64,000 nt of DNA, taken from Gemmatimonadota bacterium (GTDB lineage: Bacteria; Gemmatimonadota; Gemmatimonadetes; Gemmatimonadales; GWC2-71-9). The notes beneath the pieces were generated by a model. It worked only from the letters and a program-made list of their open reading frames with translations, was not told where the DNA came from and searched no databases. A program made the translations under genes and the position numbers. Of this stretch, positions 48,402-56,516 are shown in pieces. The DNA lies in the NCBI GenBank assembly GCA_016720805.1, contig JADKJZ010000007.1:1-64000 (forward strand), read 5' to 3'. Each line of letters starts with the position of its first letter. Within the stretch, counting starts at the first letter, position 1.

Positions 48402-48896
48402 ATGAGACTGCCACTCGTCCTCACGATGCTTCTCCTGCTCCCGGCAGGTGCACGGGCGCAGGAGCGACCAACCCTCGACGATTCCCTGCTTCGCCGCTAT
48501 GCCGAGGCCACACCCTGCCCCTCGCAGCCCCCGGCGGCCTGGCTCAAGGGCGATTCCGAGATTGCGCGCAAGCCAATCTGTACCGTCGTGGCGATGGCGG
48601 CAGCACGACTGGCCGCAGACCAGGACCCCGCCGTTCGCACGTTGGGGGTGTCGCCCGCGTGCGTCTCCTCTATCGGAATGACCGGATGGGGGCAACCGAC
48701 CCCGATGTATCGGACCGATCAGCCGGCCCAGCGGGTATCGAGCGGCCCACGTGAGTACTTCGCCGTGTGGGGGGTCACCTTCGTCGGCGAGGACTCAAAC
48801 TCCGTCCACGTGTCGGTGAACCGCTTCACCGGCGCGGCCAGCCACCGGACACGTGTCATCGACGCGAGGAACCCGATGCCCAAGGCCTGCCGATGA
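48402..48896 (+). CDS. Secreted hypothetical protein
   Basis: 164-residue exported protein. ATG at 48402 preceded by GGGAGG; signal peptide MRLPLVLTMLLLLPAGARAQ. The mature part has three to four Cys (ATPCPSQPP, KPICTVV, SPACVSS, PKACR) and a domain end YFAVWGVTFVGEDSNSVHVS. No family recognised. Overlaps the truncated propeller fragment downstream as ATGA. Confidence 0.68.
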   Translation: MRLPLVLTMLLLLPAGARAQERPTLDDSLLRRYAEATPCPSQPPAAWLKGDSEIARKPICTVVAMAAARLAADQDPAVRTLGVSPACVSSIGMTGWGQPTPMYRTDQPAQRVSSGPREYFAVWGVTFVGEDSNSVHVSVNRFTGAASHRTRVIDARNPMPKACR

Positions 48897-49150
48897 AGGC
48901 GGTCGTCGCGATTGGCCTCGCCTTGGGCCTCCACGCGACGGCCATCCTCCACGCGCAGCGCGTCGTGACCCGCGACAGCGCCGGCGTTCGGATCGTCACG
49001 TCGCCACCACGGAGCAAGCTCCCCGTCGCCTTCCGAGTGGGGCCGCAGCTCTGGGATGTCGGCGGCCTCAATGACGATCCCGCCCGCGAGCTCGGTCGGG
49101 ACGGCGCCCCGCACGTGACGGCGCACCAACTGCTCCCCGTCCGTCACTGA
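48893..49150 (+). pseudogene. Truncated beta-propeller gene (N-terminal fragment)
   Basis: 85 residues: signal peptide MKAVVAIGLALGLHATAILHAQ and then the typical start of the propeller family (VVTRDSAGVRIVTSPP, LPVAFRVGPQLWDVGG). It stops after HQLLPVRH where the first blade should begin. None of the other frames continues the domain, so this is a real truncation rather than a frameshift. A C-terminal propeller fragment lies 3.9 kb downstream at 53041-53208. Confidence 0.6.
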
Positions 49151-49167
49151 CCCGGGCCGAATCCTTC

Positions 49168-50406
49168 ATGGCCATCACACCTGCTGCGAGGAAGTGCGTG
49201 ACCATCCGACACACTGCCGGCCGCCATCACCCACGGGCAGGTCGCCTCCGAGTGACTGGCATCACCGTCATGCTCGCGGCCCTGCTGATCGCGCAGGGGG
49301 CTGGGCAGGCAACCACGATACGCGCCGATGGACCACCGGCATGGGGGACCAACGTCCGCCTCACCTTGGAGCGGACCGTTGGCACGTTGGACGGCCCACC
49401 CGAGTATGCGCTCAATTCCGTCGGGTATCTGGCCGGCACGTTGAGCGGGGCGTTCTATCTGTACGATCACCGGGACCACCAGATCCGTTTTTACGACGCC
49501 GGCGGGAAGTTCGTGCGCCCGATCGGACGCAAAGGTTCCGGCCCGGGCGAGTATCAGCAGTTGATGGGGATGGGGTTGATCGGCGACTCAAGCTTGGTGA
49601 CGTGGGACGCCGGATTGCTCCGGCTCACCTATTTCAAGCCGGACGGCACCCCGCTCTCGTCCGTCACGCCTCGACTGAGCAGTTCGATGTTCGGCAGCAA
49701 CCTCTTTGGGGTCGACCGTTCCGGAATCGCCTCCATCATGGTCGCGTCGCCATCCAAGCAGGATACGTCGTTCTACATCCGGATGCGCCGAGACGGTAGC
49801 ATCCTCGATTCGGTTCGCTTCTACAGCGGGAGCGAAATGGCGTTTTCCCTCTCCACACCGGAGGGGAGCCGGGTCAATTTCGCCACGCAGTCGCTCGGCC
49901 GACCGTACCCATGGGGTGGCCTGGTCACCGCCGTAACCACGACCCTCGGGTTCACCATCCGCCAAGGTACGCGCGCGCTCACCGTCACCCGACGATTCAC
50001 GCCACTGCCAGTCCAGTCGGGGGAAAAGGCCGATTACCAAGGGTTTGCCAAGATGTTCAACGGCCGCAAGGACGTCCAGGCGGAAGGACTGATTGCCATT
50101 CCCGACATGAAGCCGGCCTTGCGCGACCTGCAGCTCGATCGCGATGGCCGCGTCTGGCTCGATATCTATACCGTCGCCGAACAGCAGAGCGCTTCCACCA
50201 CCCGCACCCGATCCACTGGGCCCAGGCTCACCTGGCGTGAGCGCACCACGTTCGAGGTCTTCTCCGCCGTGGGGACATACCTCGGCAAGGTCGCCCTCCC
50301 GCTCGGCCATGAGTTCGCCGACGCGCGTGGCGACCGGGTCTGGACGGTGACGAAGGGCCCGGACGACGAGATTCAAATCGCGATCTTTCGCATCGAACAC
50401 CGGTAG
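49168..50406 (+). CDS. Secreted six-bladed beta-propeller protein
   Basis: 412-residue (or about 384 from the GTG at 49252) exported beta-propeller. Hydrophobic signal ITVMLAALLIAQGAGQA. Signature GRKGSGPGEYQQL about 135 residues in, followed by DAGLLRLTYFKPDG, a middle helix region (FAKMFNGRKDVQAEGLIA), LQLDRDGRVWLDIY and the end strand EIQIAIFRIEHR. The GTG start gives a more compact signal peptide; the ATG start a long basic leader. Function unknown. Confidence 0.8.
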   Translation: MAITPAARKCVTIRHTAGRHHPRAGRLRVTGITVMLAALLIAQGAGQATTIRADGPPAWGTNVRLTLERTVGTLDGPPEYALNSVGYLAGTLSGAFYLYDHRDHQIRFYDAGGKFVRPIGRKGSGPGEYQQLMGMGLIGDSSLVTWDAGLLRLTYFKPDGTPLSSVTPRLSSSMFGSNLFGVDRSGIASIMVASPSKQDTSFYIRMRRDGSILDSVRFYSGSEMAFSLSTPEGSRVNFATQSLGRPYPWGGLVTAVTTTLGFTIRQGTRALTVTRRFTPLPVQSGEKADYQGFAKMFNGRKDVQAEGLIAIPDMKPALRDLQLDRDGRVWLDIYTVAEQQSASTTRTRSTGPRLTWRERTTFEVFSAVGTYLGKVALPLGHEFADARGDRVWTVTKGPDDEIQIAIFRIEHR

Positions 50407-50518
50407 CAGTCCCAGAATGGCACAAATCGCCGACCCGATCCGTCTGAGTAGCATCATCCAGCGGTGGTCGACATCGTCGGTGACCTGTTCAGTTGAATCC
50501 AGGGAGTCTTACGATCGA

Positions 50519-51364
50519 ATGAACCGCTCCACGACCCTCCTCGACGCCGCCGACCTCACCGTCAGCCGCTTCGACCACCCTCCGCACGAGGCGCACGACG
50601 ATCCCGATCGCGAAGAGGGTCGCCACTTCGGCATCGCCTTCGTGCGAGAGGGCCGGTTCGGCATTGGGACGCAGTGGCTCCGCTCTGGCGCCGTGCTGCT
50701 CACCCAACCCGGGGTCGCCGTCTCCTGCCGACATGGTTCCCGATACCCGACGGATGTCTGTGTCGCCATCAGCTTCAGTGACGCAGCGGTTGCACCGTTC
50801 GAGCACGGATGGAGCCGCGCCGGTTGGCACGCACGGCAGCGCCCGACGCCACGCCTCGCCCTCGTGCAGCGGCGCCTGGCGCTTGCCATCGATGACGCGG
50901 ACGCCTTCGCCACCGAGCGCTGGTCGCTCACCGCGCTTGCCGCACTTGCCATGGAGAGCCGCGACGCCCGCGCGCGAGGGAGCTACGCGCCGCGTCCCGC
51001 TGACATCGAGGCCGTGCTGGCCTGCTGCCGCACCATCGAGCGAGACCCCACCGCGAGGCAACTCGTGGCTGCGCGCGCACGCGCCGTCGGGATGACGTCC
51101 ACCCAGCTGACGCATCACTTCCGACGATACCTCGGGGTCTCGCCGCACCAGTATGTGCTCTCGTGGCGGCTCGCCGCCGCGACGGACCTCCTCGATCAGG
51201 GCTGTTCCGTCTCGGAGAGTTGCTGGCGCTCGGGCTTCGAGAACCTCAGCCATTTCTGCCGCAGCTTCCTGCGTGCCTTCGCGGTCCGCCCCTCCACCTG
51301 GCGCTCGCTGCCGGCGGCCGAAAGACGACGGAAAGTGCAAGCCGTGCGGAGCGCCGTGCCCTAG
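50519..51364 (+). CDS. AraC-family transcriptional regulator
   Basis: 281-residue regulator. The N-terminal half looks like a cupin-type effector domain (GRHFGIAFVREGRFGIG, SGAVLLTQPGVAVSC). The C-terminal half has two helix-turn-helix motifs: VAARARAVGMTSTQLTHHF, and the longer SWRLAAATDLLDQGCSVSE then CWRSGFENLSHFCRSFLRAF. Start at 50519 chosen because AGGGAG lies upstream and the extension to 50417 has no domain character. Likely controls the gene at 51392, 27 bases downstream. Confidence 0.88.
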   Translation: MNRSTTLLDAADLTVSRFDHPPHEAHDDPDREEGRHFGIAFVREGRFGIGTQWLRSGAVLLTQPGVAVSCRHGSRYPTDVCVAISFSDAAVAPFEHGWSRAGWHARQRPTPRLALVQRRLALAIDDADAFATERWSLTALAALAMESRDARARGSYAPRPADIEAVLACCRTIERDPTARQLVAARARAVGMTSTQLTHHFRRYLGVSPHQYVLSWRLAAATDLLDQGCSVSESCWRSGFENLSHFCRSFLRAFAVRPSTWRSLPAAERRRKVQAVRSAVP

Positions 51365-51391
51365 GATTCCGCCTCACTTCAAGGAGGAATC

Positions 51392-51868
51392 ATGCGGTAT
51401 GGCAATTACCTGGCGCTGGTGCTCGCGGTGAGCGCGCCCAGCACGATGACGGCGCAGGCAGCGCCGAGCGTCGCGGGGACGCTCCCTGCGACCGAGCTCA
51501 GGGCGCTCGAGGCGATCCGGAAGGACGTCTGGGTGCACTGGTTCACTGGCGACACGGCGGGGCTGCATCGGGTGCTGCCTCCCGAGCTGATCGCGATCAG
51601 TCCCGACGGCTCACCCTGGCAGACGCTCCAGCAGACGCTCGATGGGTCGGTCAAGTTCAAGGCGGCTGGCAACAGCCTCATATCGGTCGCGTTCGAGGGG
51701 ACGACAGTCCACCGCTTTGACTCGGTGGTGGTGATGTTCTCGCAGTACGTGGTCGTGACCGAGCGGGCTGGGCAACGAAGCACCCAGCGGGGCCGAGCCA
51801 CCGAAGTGTTCGTCCGCAAGGATGGCCGGTGGGTGCATACCTCGTGGCACCTGGACGTCATCACGTAA
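51392..51868 (+). CDS. Secreted NTF2/SnoaL-like (DUF4440-type) protein
   Basis: 158-residue exported protein. Strong AAGGAGGAATC before the ATG; signal peptide LALVLAVSAPSTMTAQ. The mature domain has the cone-like NTF2 fold pattern: ELRALEAIRKDVWVHWFTGD, LHRVLPPELIAISPDG, then FDSVVVMFSQYVVVTERAG and the end GRWVHTSWHLDVIT. Such domains bind small ligands or catalyse isomerisation; none of the catalytic sets can be assigned. Probably regulated by the AraC protein upstream. Confidence 0.78.
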   Translation: MRYGNYLALVLAVSAPSTMTAQAAPSVAGTLPATELRALEAIRKDVWVHWFTGDTAGLHRVLPPELIAISPDGSPWQTLQQTLDGSVKFKAAGNSLISVAFEGTTVHRFDSVVVMFSQYVVVTERAGQRSTQRGRATEVFVRKDGRWVHTSWHLDVIT

Positions 51869-52012
51869 TCCGATCCCTCTGATTCCCTGACTGTCCCTGG
51901 AGTCTCGCCACGGCAGGTGCCGATCGAGCCACCGGAAGATCGAGCGTGCGGTGGGTCACGGTGTTTGTCATGGCGATCCGAGTGCGCCCATGGCACAGCA
52001 CGTGAATCACCC

Positions 52013-52542
52013 ATGCCTCTGAGAGCTCGCCCCGCCTTCCTTCCCGCCTCTTCGCGCTGCTACTCGTCCCGGGCACACTTGCGTTGGTCGTTGCCGCGGA
52101 ATGGCTGGCCGGTGGTGGCCGGGCGATGTCCGGCGACCGAGCGATGGGCTTCGGCCTCCTCACCCTCCTCCTGATTCCACCGTTCGCCATCAGTGCGGTG
52201 ACGCTCCCGCTCTCCTGGTGGCTGCTTCGCCACGCGCCGGCACGCCGTCTACTGCTCTTCTCGGGGACCGTGCTCCTGGGCTATGTCGCGTCCACAGTGA
52301 TGGTTGGATGGATGATCTTTCGCGTGGTATCGCCCACCCGTGGCGGACTCGCCGACACCCTCACCTTCTGTGTCCTCCCCTTCGCCCCGATCGTCCTGGC
52401 GTTGACCGCCAGCCACATTGTCTGGGGCAGGCGGACTTCCCCGATGGCGACTCCCGCCCCAGATTCTGAGACCCCTTCCCCGGAGCCGCCATGCCCCCCA
52501 TCGACAACGGTCACGTCACCGACGGAGACCACTGCCGCGTGA
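52013..52542 (+). CDS. Four-helix membrane protein, apparent frameshift near the start
   Basis: Small membrane protein whose helices (LFALLLVPGTLALVVAA, LLTLLLIPPFAISAVTL, LLLFSGTVLLGYVAS and LPFAPIVLALTASHIVWG) are in one open frame. That frame has no start codon before the first helix. The ATG at 52013 in another frame begins MPLRARP; adding one C to the CCCC run at about 52031-52034 joins the two as MPLRARPRLPSRLFALLL. The stop at 52542 overlaps the KOW gene by 52 bases, and the Pro/Thr-rich tail is weak, so the natural end could also be earlier. Confidence 0.6.
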
Positions 52543-52703
52543 TTGCGGGCACTCATAAGGGCAAATACGGCACAGTGCGGGACATCAACATGAGTAAGGG
52601 TGGCAACGTCACCATCACCGTGGTGCAATCAGATGGCGACCGATTCAAGACGCTCGCCCGGAACGTCCTCGTGGAGCCTCGGCAAGATCGTCGCACCCGC
52701 TGA
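52491..52703 (+). CDS. Small KOW-domain protein
   Basis: 70-residue protein consisting of one KOW motif, an RNA- or protein-binding beta-barrel fragment known from NusG, RplX and Spt5: HCRVIAGTHKGKYGTVRDI, then GGNVTITVVQSDGDRFKTLARNVLV. GGAG lies upstream of the ATG. As a stand-alone protein its job is unknown. Confidence 0.75.
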   Translation: MPPIDNGHVTDGDHCRVIAGTHKGKYGTVRDINMSKGGNVTITVVQSDGDRFKTLARNVLVEPRQDRRTR

Positions 52704-52737
52704 TCCTCCCACCCACCGCTCTCAGGACCTGAACGAG

Positions 52738-53010
52738 ATGGCCCTCACGCTGACCGACGAGGCGAGGAAGCAGGCGCTCGCTTCCATCACCCGCTTCTGC
52801 ACCGACGAGCTCGAGCTGGAGGCAAACACCGTGCAGTCGACGTTGCTGCTCAAGTTCTTCCTGGCCGAGCTCGGTCCGACGATCTACAACACGGGAGTCG
52901 CGGATGCCCAGGCATTCCTGCGCGACCGCCTCGCCGATCTCGAGGCAACGTGCTACGAGCCAGAGTTCGTGTATTGGCCCAAAGAGTCATCGGTCCGCCG
53001 GAAGCGTTAG
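52738..53010 (+). CDS. DUF2164-family protein
   Basis: 90-residue soluble protein with the DUF2164 pattern: TLTDEARKQALASITRFCTDEL, LELEANTVQSTLLLKFFLAE, ELGPTIYNTGVADAQAFLRDRLADLEA. The YNxxxxDAxxF block is the family hallmark. Function unknown. It lies 34 bases after the KOW gene. Confidence 0.82.
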   Translation: MALTLTDEARKQALASITRFCTDELELEANTVQSTLLLKFFLAELGPTIYNTGVADAQAFLRDRLADLEATCYEPEFVYWPKESSVRRKR

Positions 53011-53040
53011 TCCTCCCGTCGACCCGCCAGGTCACTGCAT

Positions 53041-53208
53041 TCACGGGAGCTCGCCACCGATGCGACGGGCCGCATCTGGGTGGAGCGTCACAGGGCGCAA
53101 GGCTTTCTGTGGGAGGCCTGGCAAGGCGACAAGGTGGTCGGCGCCTTCGCCCGATACCGGGAGGAGGACGGCCGATACGAGGTGCACATGTATCGCATCC
53201 GGAAGTAG
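53041..53208 (+). pseudogene. Beta-propeller gene remnant (C-terminal fragment)
   Basis: An open frame with no start codon of its own, in phase with the DUF2164 gene after its stop. It reads ELATDATGRIWVERHRAQG, WEAWQGDKVVGAF and ends RYEVHMYRIRK. This is the pattern of the last blade of the propeller proteins (compare GTGRLWVREA and the end VVMYRLAP at 11930-13153). The gene body is missing upstream. Confidence 0.55.
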
Positions 53209-53234
53209 CACTCCCCCGGCACGGAACTTCCCGA

Positions 53235-55871
53235 CTACTGCACCATCAGGTTCCGGGCCGGATCGACCGTGGCCGCACGATAGGCCGGGACGAGCACCGC
53301 GGCCAGGGCCACGAGGAGCAGCAGCACGCCGCAACTGACGAAGGCTCGCAGGTCGATCGGTGCCACGTCGACCAGCAATGACTGCATCACCCGGGTGAGC
53401 ATCGCCGCGCCGACCAGCCCGACGAGCGCCCCGGGAATCACGATGCGCGCTGCCCACCGCAACACCAAGGTCACCACCTGGCCACGCGTCGCTCCCAATG
53501 CCGCGCGCACCGCGAGTTCCCGCGTCCGCTGCGCCACCGCATGCACCAGCACGCCGTAGATGCCCAATGCCGCCAGCAGCAAGGCCATGCTGGCGAAGCC
53601 CGTCAGCAACGTGAGCGTCAACAGTCGCGGCGCAAGCTGCCCCTCGAGCCGTGCCTGCATCGTCCCCAGGTCCGCGGGCACCTGTGGGTCGATCGCCCGG
53701 AGTCTGTCCTGCACCGCGGCAATGAGTTCCGGTGACGCCGTGGTCGCCCGCGCCACGAGGGTCATGCTCTGCGTCCATACCGGAAGCTGCCGCGCCGCCG
53801 TATACATCTCCGGCAGAACCTCGGCCTCAGGGCCCCACTGACGAACGTCCCCGACCACTCCCACGATCGTGACCCACGGCGCGGGGGTTCCGTCACGCTG
53901 GAACTCCATGCTGGACGCCCGGACCCGCTTGCCCAGCGGACTCTCGGCACCCCAGTAGCGACGGGCCATCGCCGCGTTGATGACGGCGACGCGTTCGCTG
54001 CCGGGGCGATCGGCGGCCGAGAGCCGACGCCCCGCGAGCAGCGGCACGTTCATCGTCTCGAGGTAGCCATCCGTGATCGCGCGGTAGCCGGCACCGGCAC
54101 CCGGCTCATCCCGACCCTCGATCTCCACGAACGAGCTCCCTGCCATCCCCAGAGGAATCCAGTTCGCAGCGCCCGCCGCCGCGACGCCGGGAATCGTGGC
54201 AATCGCCTCCCTCGCCTGATCCCAGTAGGCCATGCGCCGCTCCGGCATGGTGTCGTACCGAGTCCCGGAGAGGGTCACTTCCGCCGTGACCACGCCGCGA
54301 TCGAAACCGAGGTCGCGTTCGAGCAGCGTCCGGAACGAACGGATGAGGAGCCCCGCCCCGATCAGCAGCAGCAGCGCAAGCGCGACCTCACCGCCAACCA
54401 GGAGCCCGCCCGCGAGGCCTCGACCGCTTCGCGTCGCGGTGCGTCCCCCCGCCGCCAACAACTGGTGGAGGGACGTCCGCGATCCAACCAGCGCCGGGAC
54501 GATACCCGCCACCACGCCAACCACCACCGAGAGCGCGACGGCAAACGCGACGACCCCGACGTCGAGCCGCACCTCGCCGCTGCGCGGGATCTGTGCGCCC
54601 CATGCTGCGAGCACGGCGCGAAGGCCCAGCATCGCCAGGCCGATACCGACGACGCCACCAGCAAGGGCAAGCAGAAGATGCTCGATCAACAGCTGCTGGA
54701 TCAGCCGGCCACGCCCGGCGCCGATCGAAGCGCGGATCGCCATTTCGACGCTGCGTGCTGCCCCTCTGCCCAGGGTGGCCGTGGCCACATTGGCGCAGAC
54801 TATCAGGAGCAACAGCGCGACGGCGCCCATCAAGAGCCGGAGGTAGACTGCCGAGTCACCGATGATGACGTCGTGCAGCGGCGTCACGCCGACCGCGTAG
54901 GAATAGAGGGCCTGCGGGTCGGTCGCACGGATCCCCGCAGCGATTCGGCTGAGATCGGCCGCCGCCGCCGTCGGCCCCACCCCGGGGGCGAGTCGCGCGA
55001 TCGCGATGAAGTTGATGTTCGTGCGTGCGCCCTCGCCACGAAAGGTCCGAGGGATCCACAGCTCGGTGCCTTCCGGGTAGACATCGCTGTTGGCGACCAC
55101 CCCGACGATGGTCAGCGGGCGAGACTCCACGCGGACGACCATGCCGAGCGCGGGATCTGCGCTGAACTGGCGACGCCAGACCGCTTCGCTGACCACGGCC
55201 ACCGGTGCGCCCCCTGCCACCTCGTCGGCGGTCACACCGCGACCGGCGATGAAGCGAGTCCCCAGCACCCGGAAGAAGTCGGCGGAGACCGAGGTCGCCG
55301 TCACGCGAACTGACTGATCCCCGTTCGCGAGGCTCAGCCGGGCGCCGCGGCTGTGGAGCGCGGTCGTCTCGAGACTTCGATTCTCGCGCTGCCAGTCGGT
55401 CCAGTCTGCCGCGGACACCGCGTCAATCTGCTGACCCAACGAGTCCTGGCCCGTCAGGACCACCAATCGGCTCGGCGCCGGGAATGGCAACGGCCGGAGG
55501 AGGATGCGTTCGACCAGTGTGAACATCATGGTCGCGACGCCGATGCCGAGCGCCAGGGTCGCGATGGCAAGGAGCGCGAAGCCCCGCGCACGCCGCCACT
55601 GCCGCACGGCGCCACGGAGGTCGCTCGCCAGGGCGCCGAACCAATCTCGCGATTCGAGGGAGCGGTGCCGATCGCGCGCGGCACGATGGAGCCGACGCCG
55701 CGCGTCCGCGAAGTCGCCGAACCGCTCCTGGGCATCGCGCGTTGCCTCCTCGAGCGACATGCCCGAGTGCATCAGGGCGTCAACCCGGAGTTGCAGGTGC
55801 GCCTCGAGCTCCTGGTCCATTTCGATCTCGGCGCGCGGGCGCAGCCGGAAGAATCGACGATAGTCGGCCAT
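53235..55871 (-). CDS. ADOP-type ABC permease, PadR-linked
   Basis: 878-residue orphan permease. N-terminal helical segment 1-70 (MDQELEAHLQLRVDALMHSGM, AQERFGDFADARRRLH) as in the ADOP at 43353, then a first helix at about 95-118, MacB-type periplasmic domain, FtsX module with CANVATATLGRGAARSVEMA, second periplasmic and FtsX modules, and the last motif AYRAATVDPARNLMVQ. ATG at 55871 has AGGAGG 6 bases upstream; the frame extends to 56129 with no meaning. Eleven bases after the PadR gene, same strand. Confidence 0.92.
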   Translation of the reverse strand: MADYRRFFRLRPRAEIEMDQELEAHLQLRVDALMHSGMSLEEATRDAQERFGDFADARRRLHRAARDRHRSLESRDWFGALASDLRGAVRQWRRARGFALLAIATLALGIGVATMMFTLVERILLRPLPFPAPSRLVVLTGQDSLGQQIDAVSAADWTDWQRENRSLETTALHSRGARLSLANGDQSVRVTATSVSADFFRVLGTRFIAGRGVTADEVAGGAPVAVVSEAVWRRQFSADPALGMVVRVESRPLTIVGVVANSDVYPEGTELWIPRTFRGEGARTNINFIAIARLAPGVGPTAAAADLSRIAAGIRATDPQALYSYAVGVTPLHDVIIGDSAVYLRLLMGAVALLLLIVCANVATATLGRGAARSVEMAIRASIGAGRGRLIQQLLIEHLLLALAGGVVGIGLAMLGLRAVLAAWGAQIPRSGEVRLDVGVVAFAVALSVVVGVVAGIVPALVGSRTSLHQLLAAGGRTATRSGRGLAGGLLVGGEVALALLLLIGAGLLIRSFRTLLERDLGFDRGVVTAEVTLSGTRYDTMPERRMAYWDQAREAIATIPGVAAAGAANWIPLGMAGSSFVEIEGRDEPGAGAGYRAITDGYLETMNVPLLAGRRLSAADRPGSERVAVINAAMARRYWGAESPLGKRVRASSMEFQRDGTPAPWVTIVGVVGDVRQWGPEAEVLPEMYTAARQLPVWTQSMTLVARATTASPELIAAVQDRLRAIDPQVPADLGTMQARLEGQLAPRLLTLTLLTGFASMALLLAALGIYGVLVHAVAQRTRELAVRAALGATRGQVVTLVLRWAARIVIPGALVGLVGAAMLTRVMQSLLVDVAPIDLRAFVSCGVLLLLVALAAVLVPAYRAATVDPARNLMVQ

Positions 55872-55882
55872 CCGGATCCTCC

Positions 55883-56236
55883 TCAGGCCAGTCGGCTGGT
55901 GAGCGAGAGGATCGACGTCACCGAGCGCGTGTAGCGCAGCCAGGTCTCCGTCTCGGCGCGCAGGTGCGCCCGCCCCGTGCGCGTGATGGAGTAGTACCGC
56001 GCGCGACGGTTGTTTTCCGTCGTTCCCCATTCCGCCGTCAGCCAGCCGCGTCCCTCCATCCGCTGGAGCGACTGGTACAGCGCGCTGTCGTCGATGGTGA
56101 TCTCCTGCCCCGACTGTTGCTCGAGCCACGACGACACGCCGTAGCCGTGCATCGGTCCGAAGGACAGCGCCTTCAGGATCAGGAAATCGAGCGTCCCCTT
56201 GAGCAGCGGCAGGACTGGCTCGGCAAGCTTCGACAT
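55883..56236 (-). CDS. PadR-family transcriptional regulator
   Basis: 117-residue PadR repressor: LLKGTLDFLILKALSFGPMHGYGVSSWL, recognition region ITIDDSALYQSLQRMEGRGWL, wing TENNRRARYYSITRTGRAHL, C-terminal helix with WLRYTRSVTSILSL. I start at 56236 (MSKLAE); an upstream in-frame ATG at 56287 would put the dyad inside the gene. It leads the ADOP permease. Confidence 0.93.
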   Translation of the reverse strand: MSKLAEPVLPLLKGTLDFLILKALSFGPMHGYGVSSWLEQQSGQEITIDDSALYQSLQRMEGRGWLTAEWGTTENNRRARYYSITRTGRAHLRAETETWLRYTRSVTSILSLTSRLA

Positions 56237-56272
56237 GGTACTCTCCCCGTATGTGCTAAGGTGAGAGATACC
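56237..56272 (-). promoter_or_regulatory. Dyad upstream of the second padR gene
   Basis: GGTACTCTC (56237-56245) and GAGAGATACC (56263-56272) form an inverted repeat with one extra base in the right arm, immediately upstream of the padR start. It differs in sequence from the dyad of the first padR gene, which fits regulators with different specificity. Confidence 0.45.
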
Positions 56273-56438
56273 GGCGGGAATGCGCACCCGTCAAGGGTGG
56301 ATTCGGCCCGCCGTCCCCGTGCCGCTCGTGGGACCCGCTTTCCCACTTTCGGACACGACCGCGTGGGCCGGCCCGTCGCATCGACCCGATGTGGCGCGGT
56401 GACAACGAGTTAGCCACGGCGCCCGCGGCATCTGTTTC

Positions 56439-56452
56439 GGCACAGTTCTTTC
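56439..56452 (+). promoter_or_regulatory. Weak sigma-54-like (-24/-12) promoter candidate for the efflux operon
   Basis: GGCAC (56439-56443) followed eight bases later by TTTC (56449-56452) resembles GGCAC-N5-TTGC with one mismatch in the -12 box. It lies about 65 bases before the GTG of the adaptor gene, in an operon that encodes an NtrC-type activator. Weak match; treat as a hypothesis. Confidence 0.25.
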
Positions 56453-56516
56453 CTATACCGCAGTCCACTCGCCGGGATACCGCCGGCACCGCACCTCCTC
56501 TGCCCAGGACACTGAC

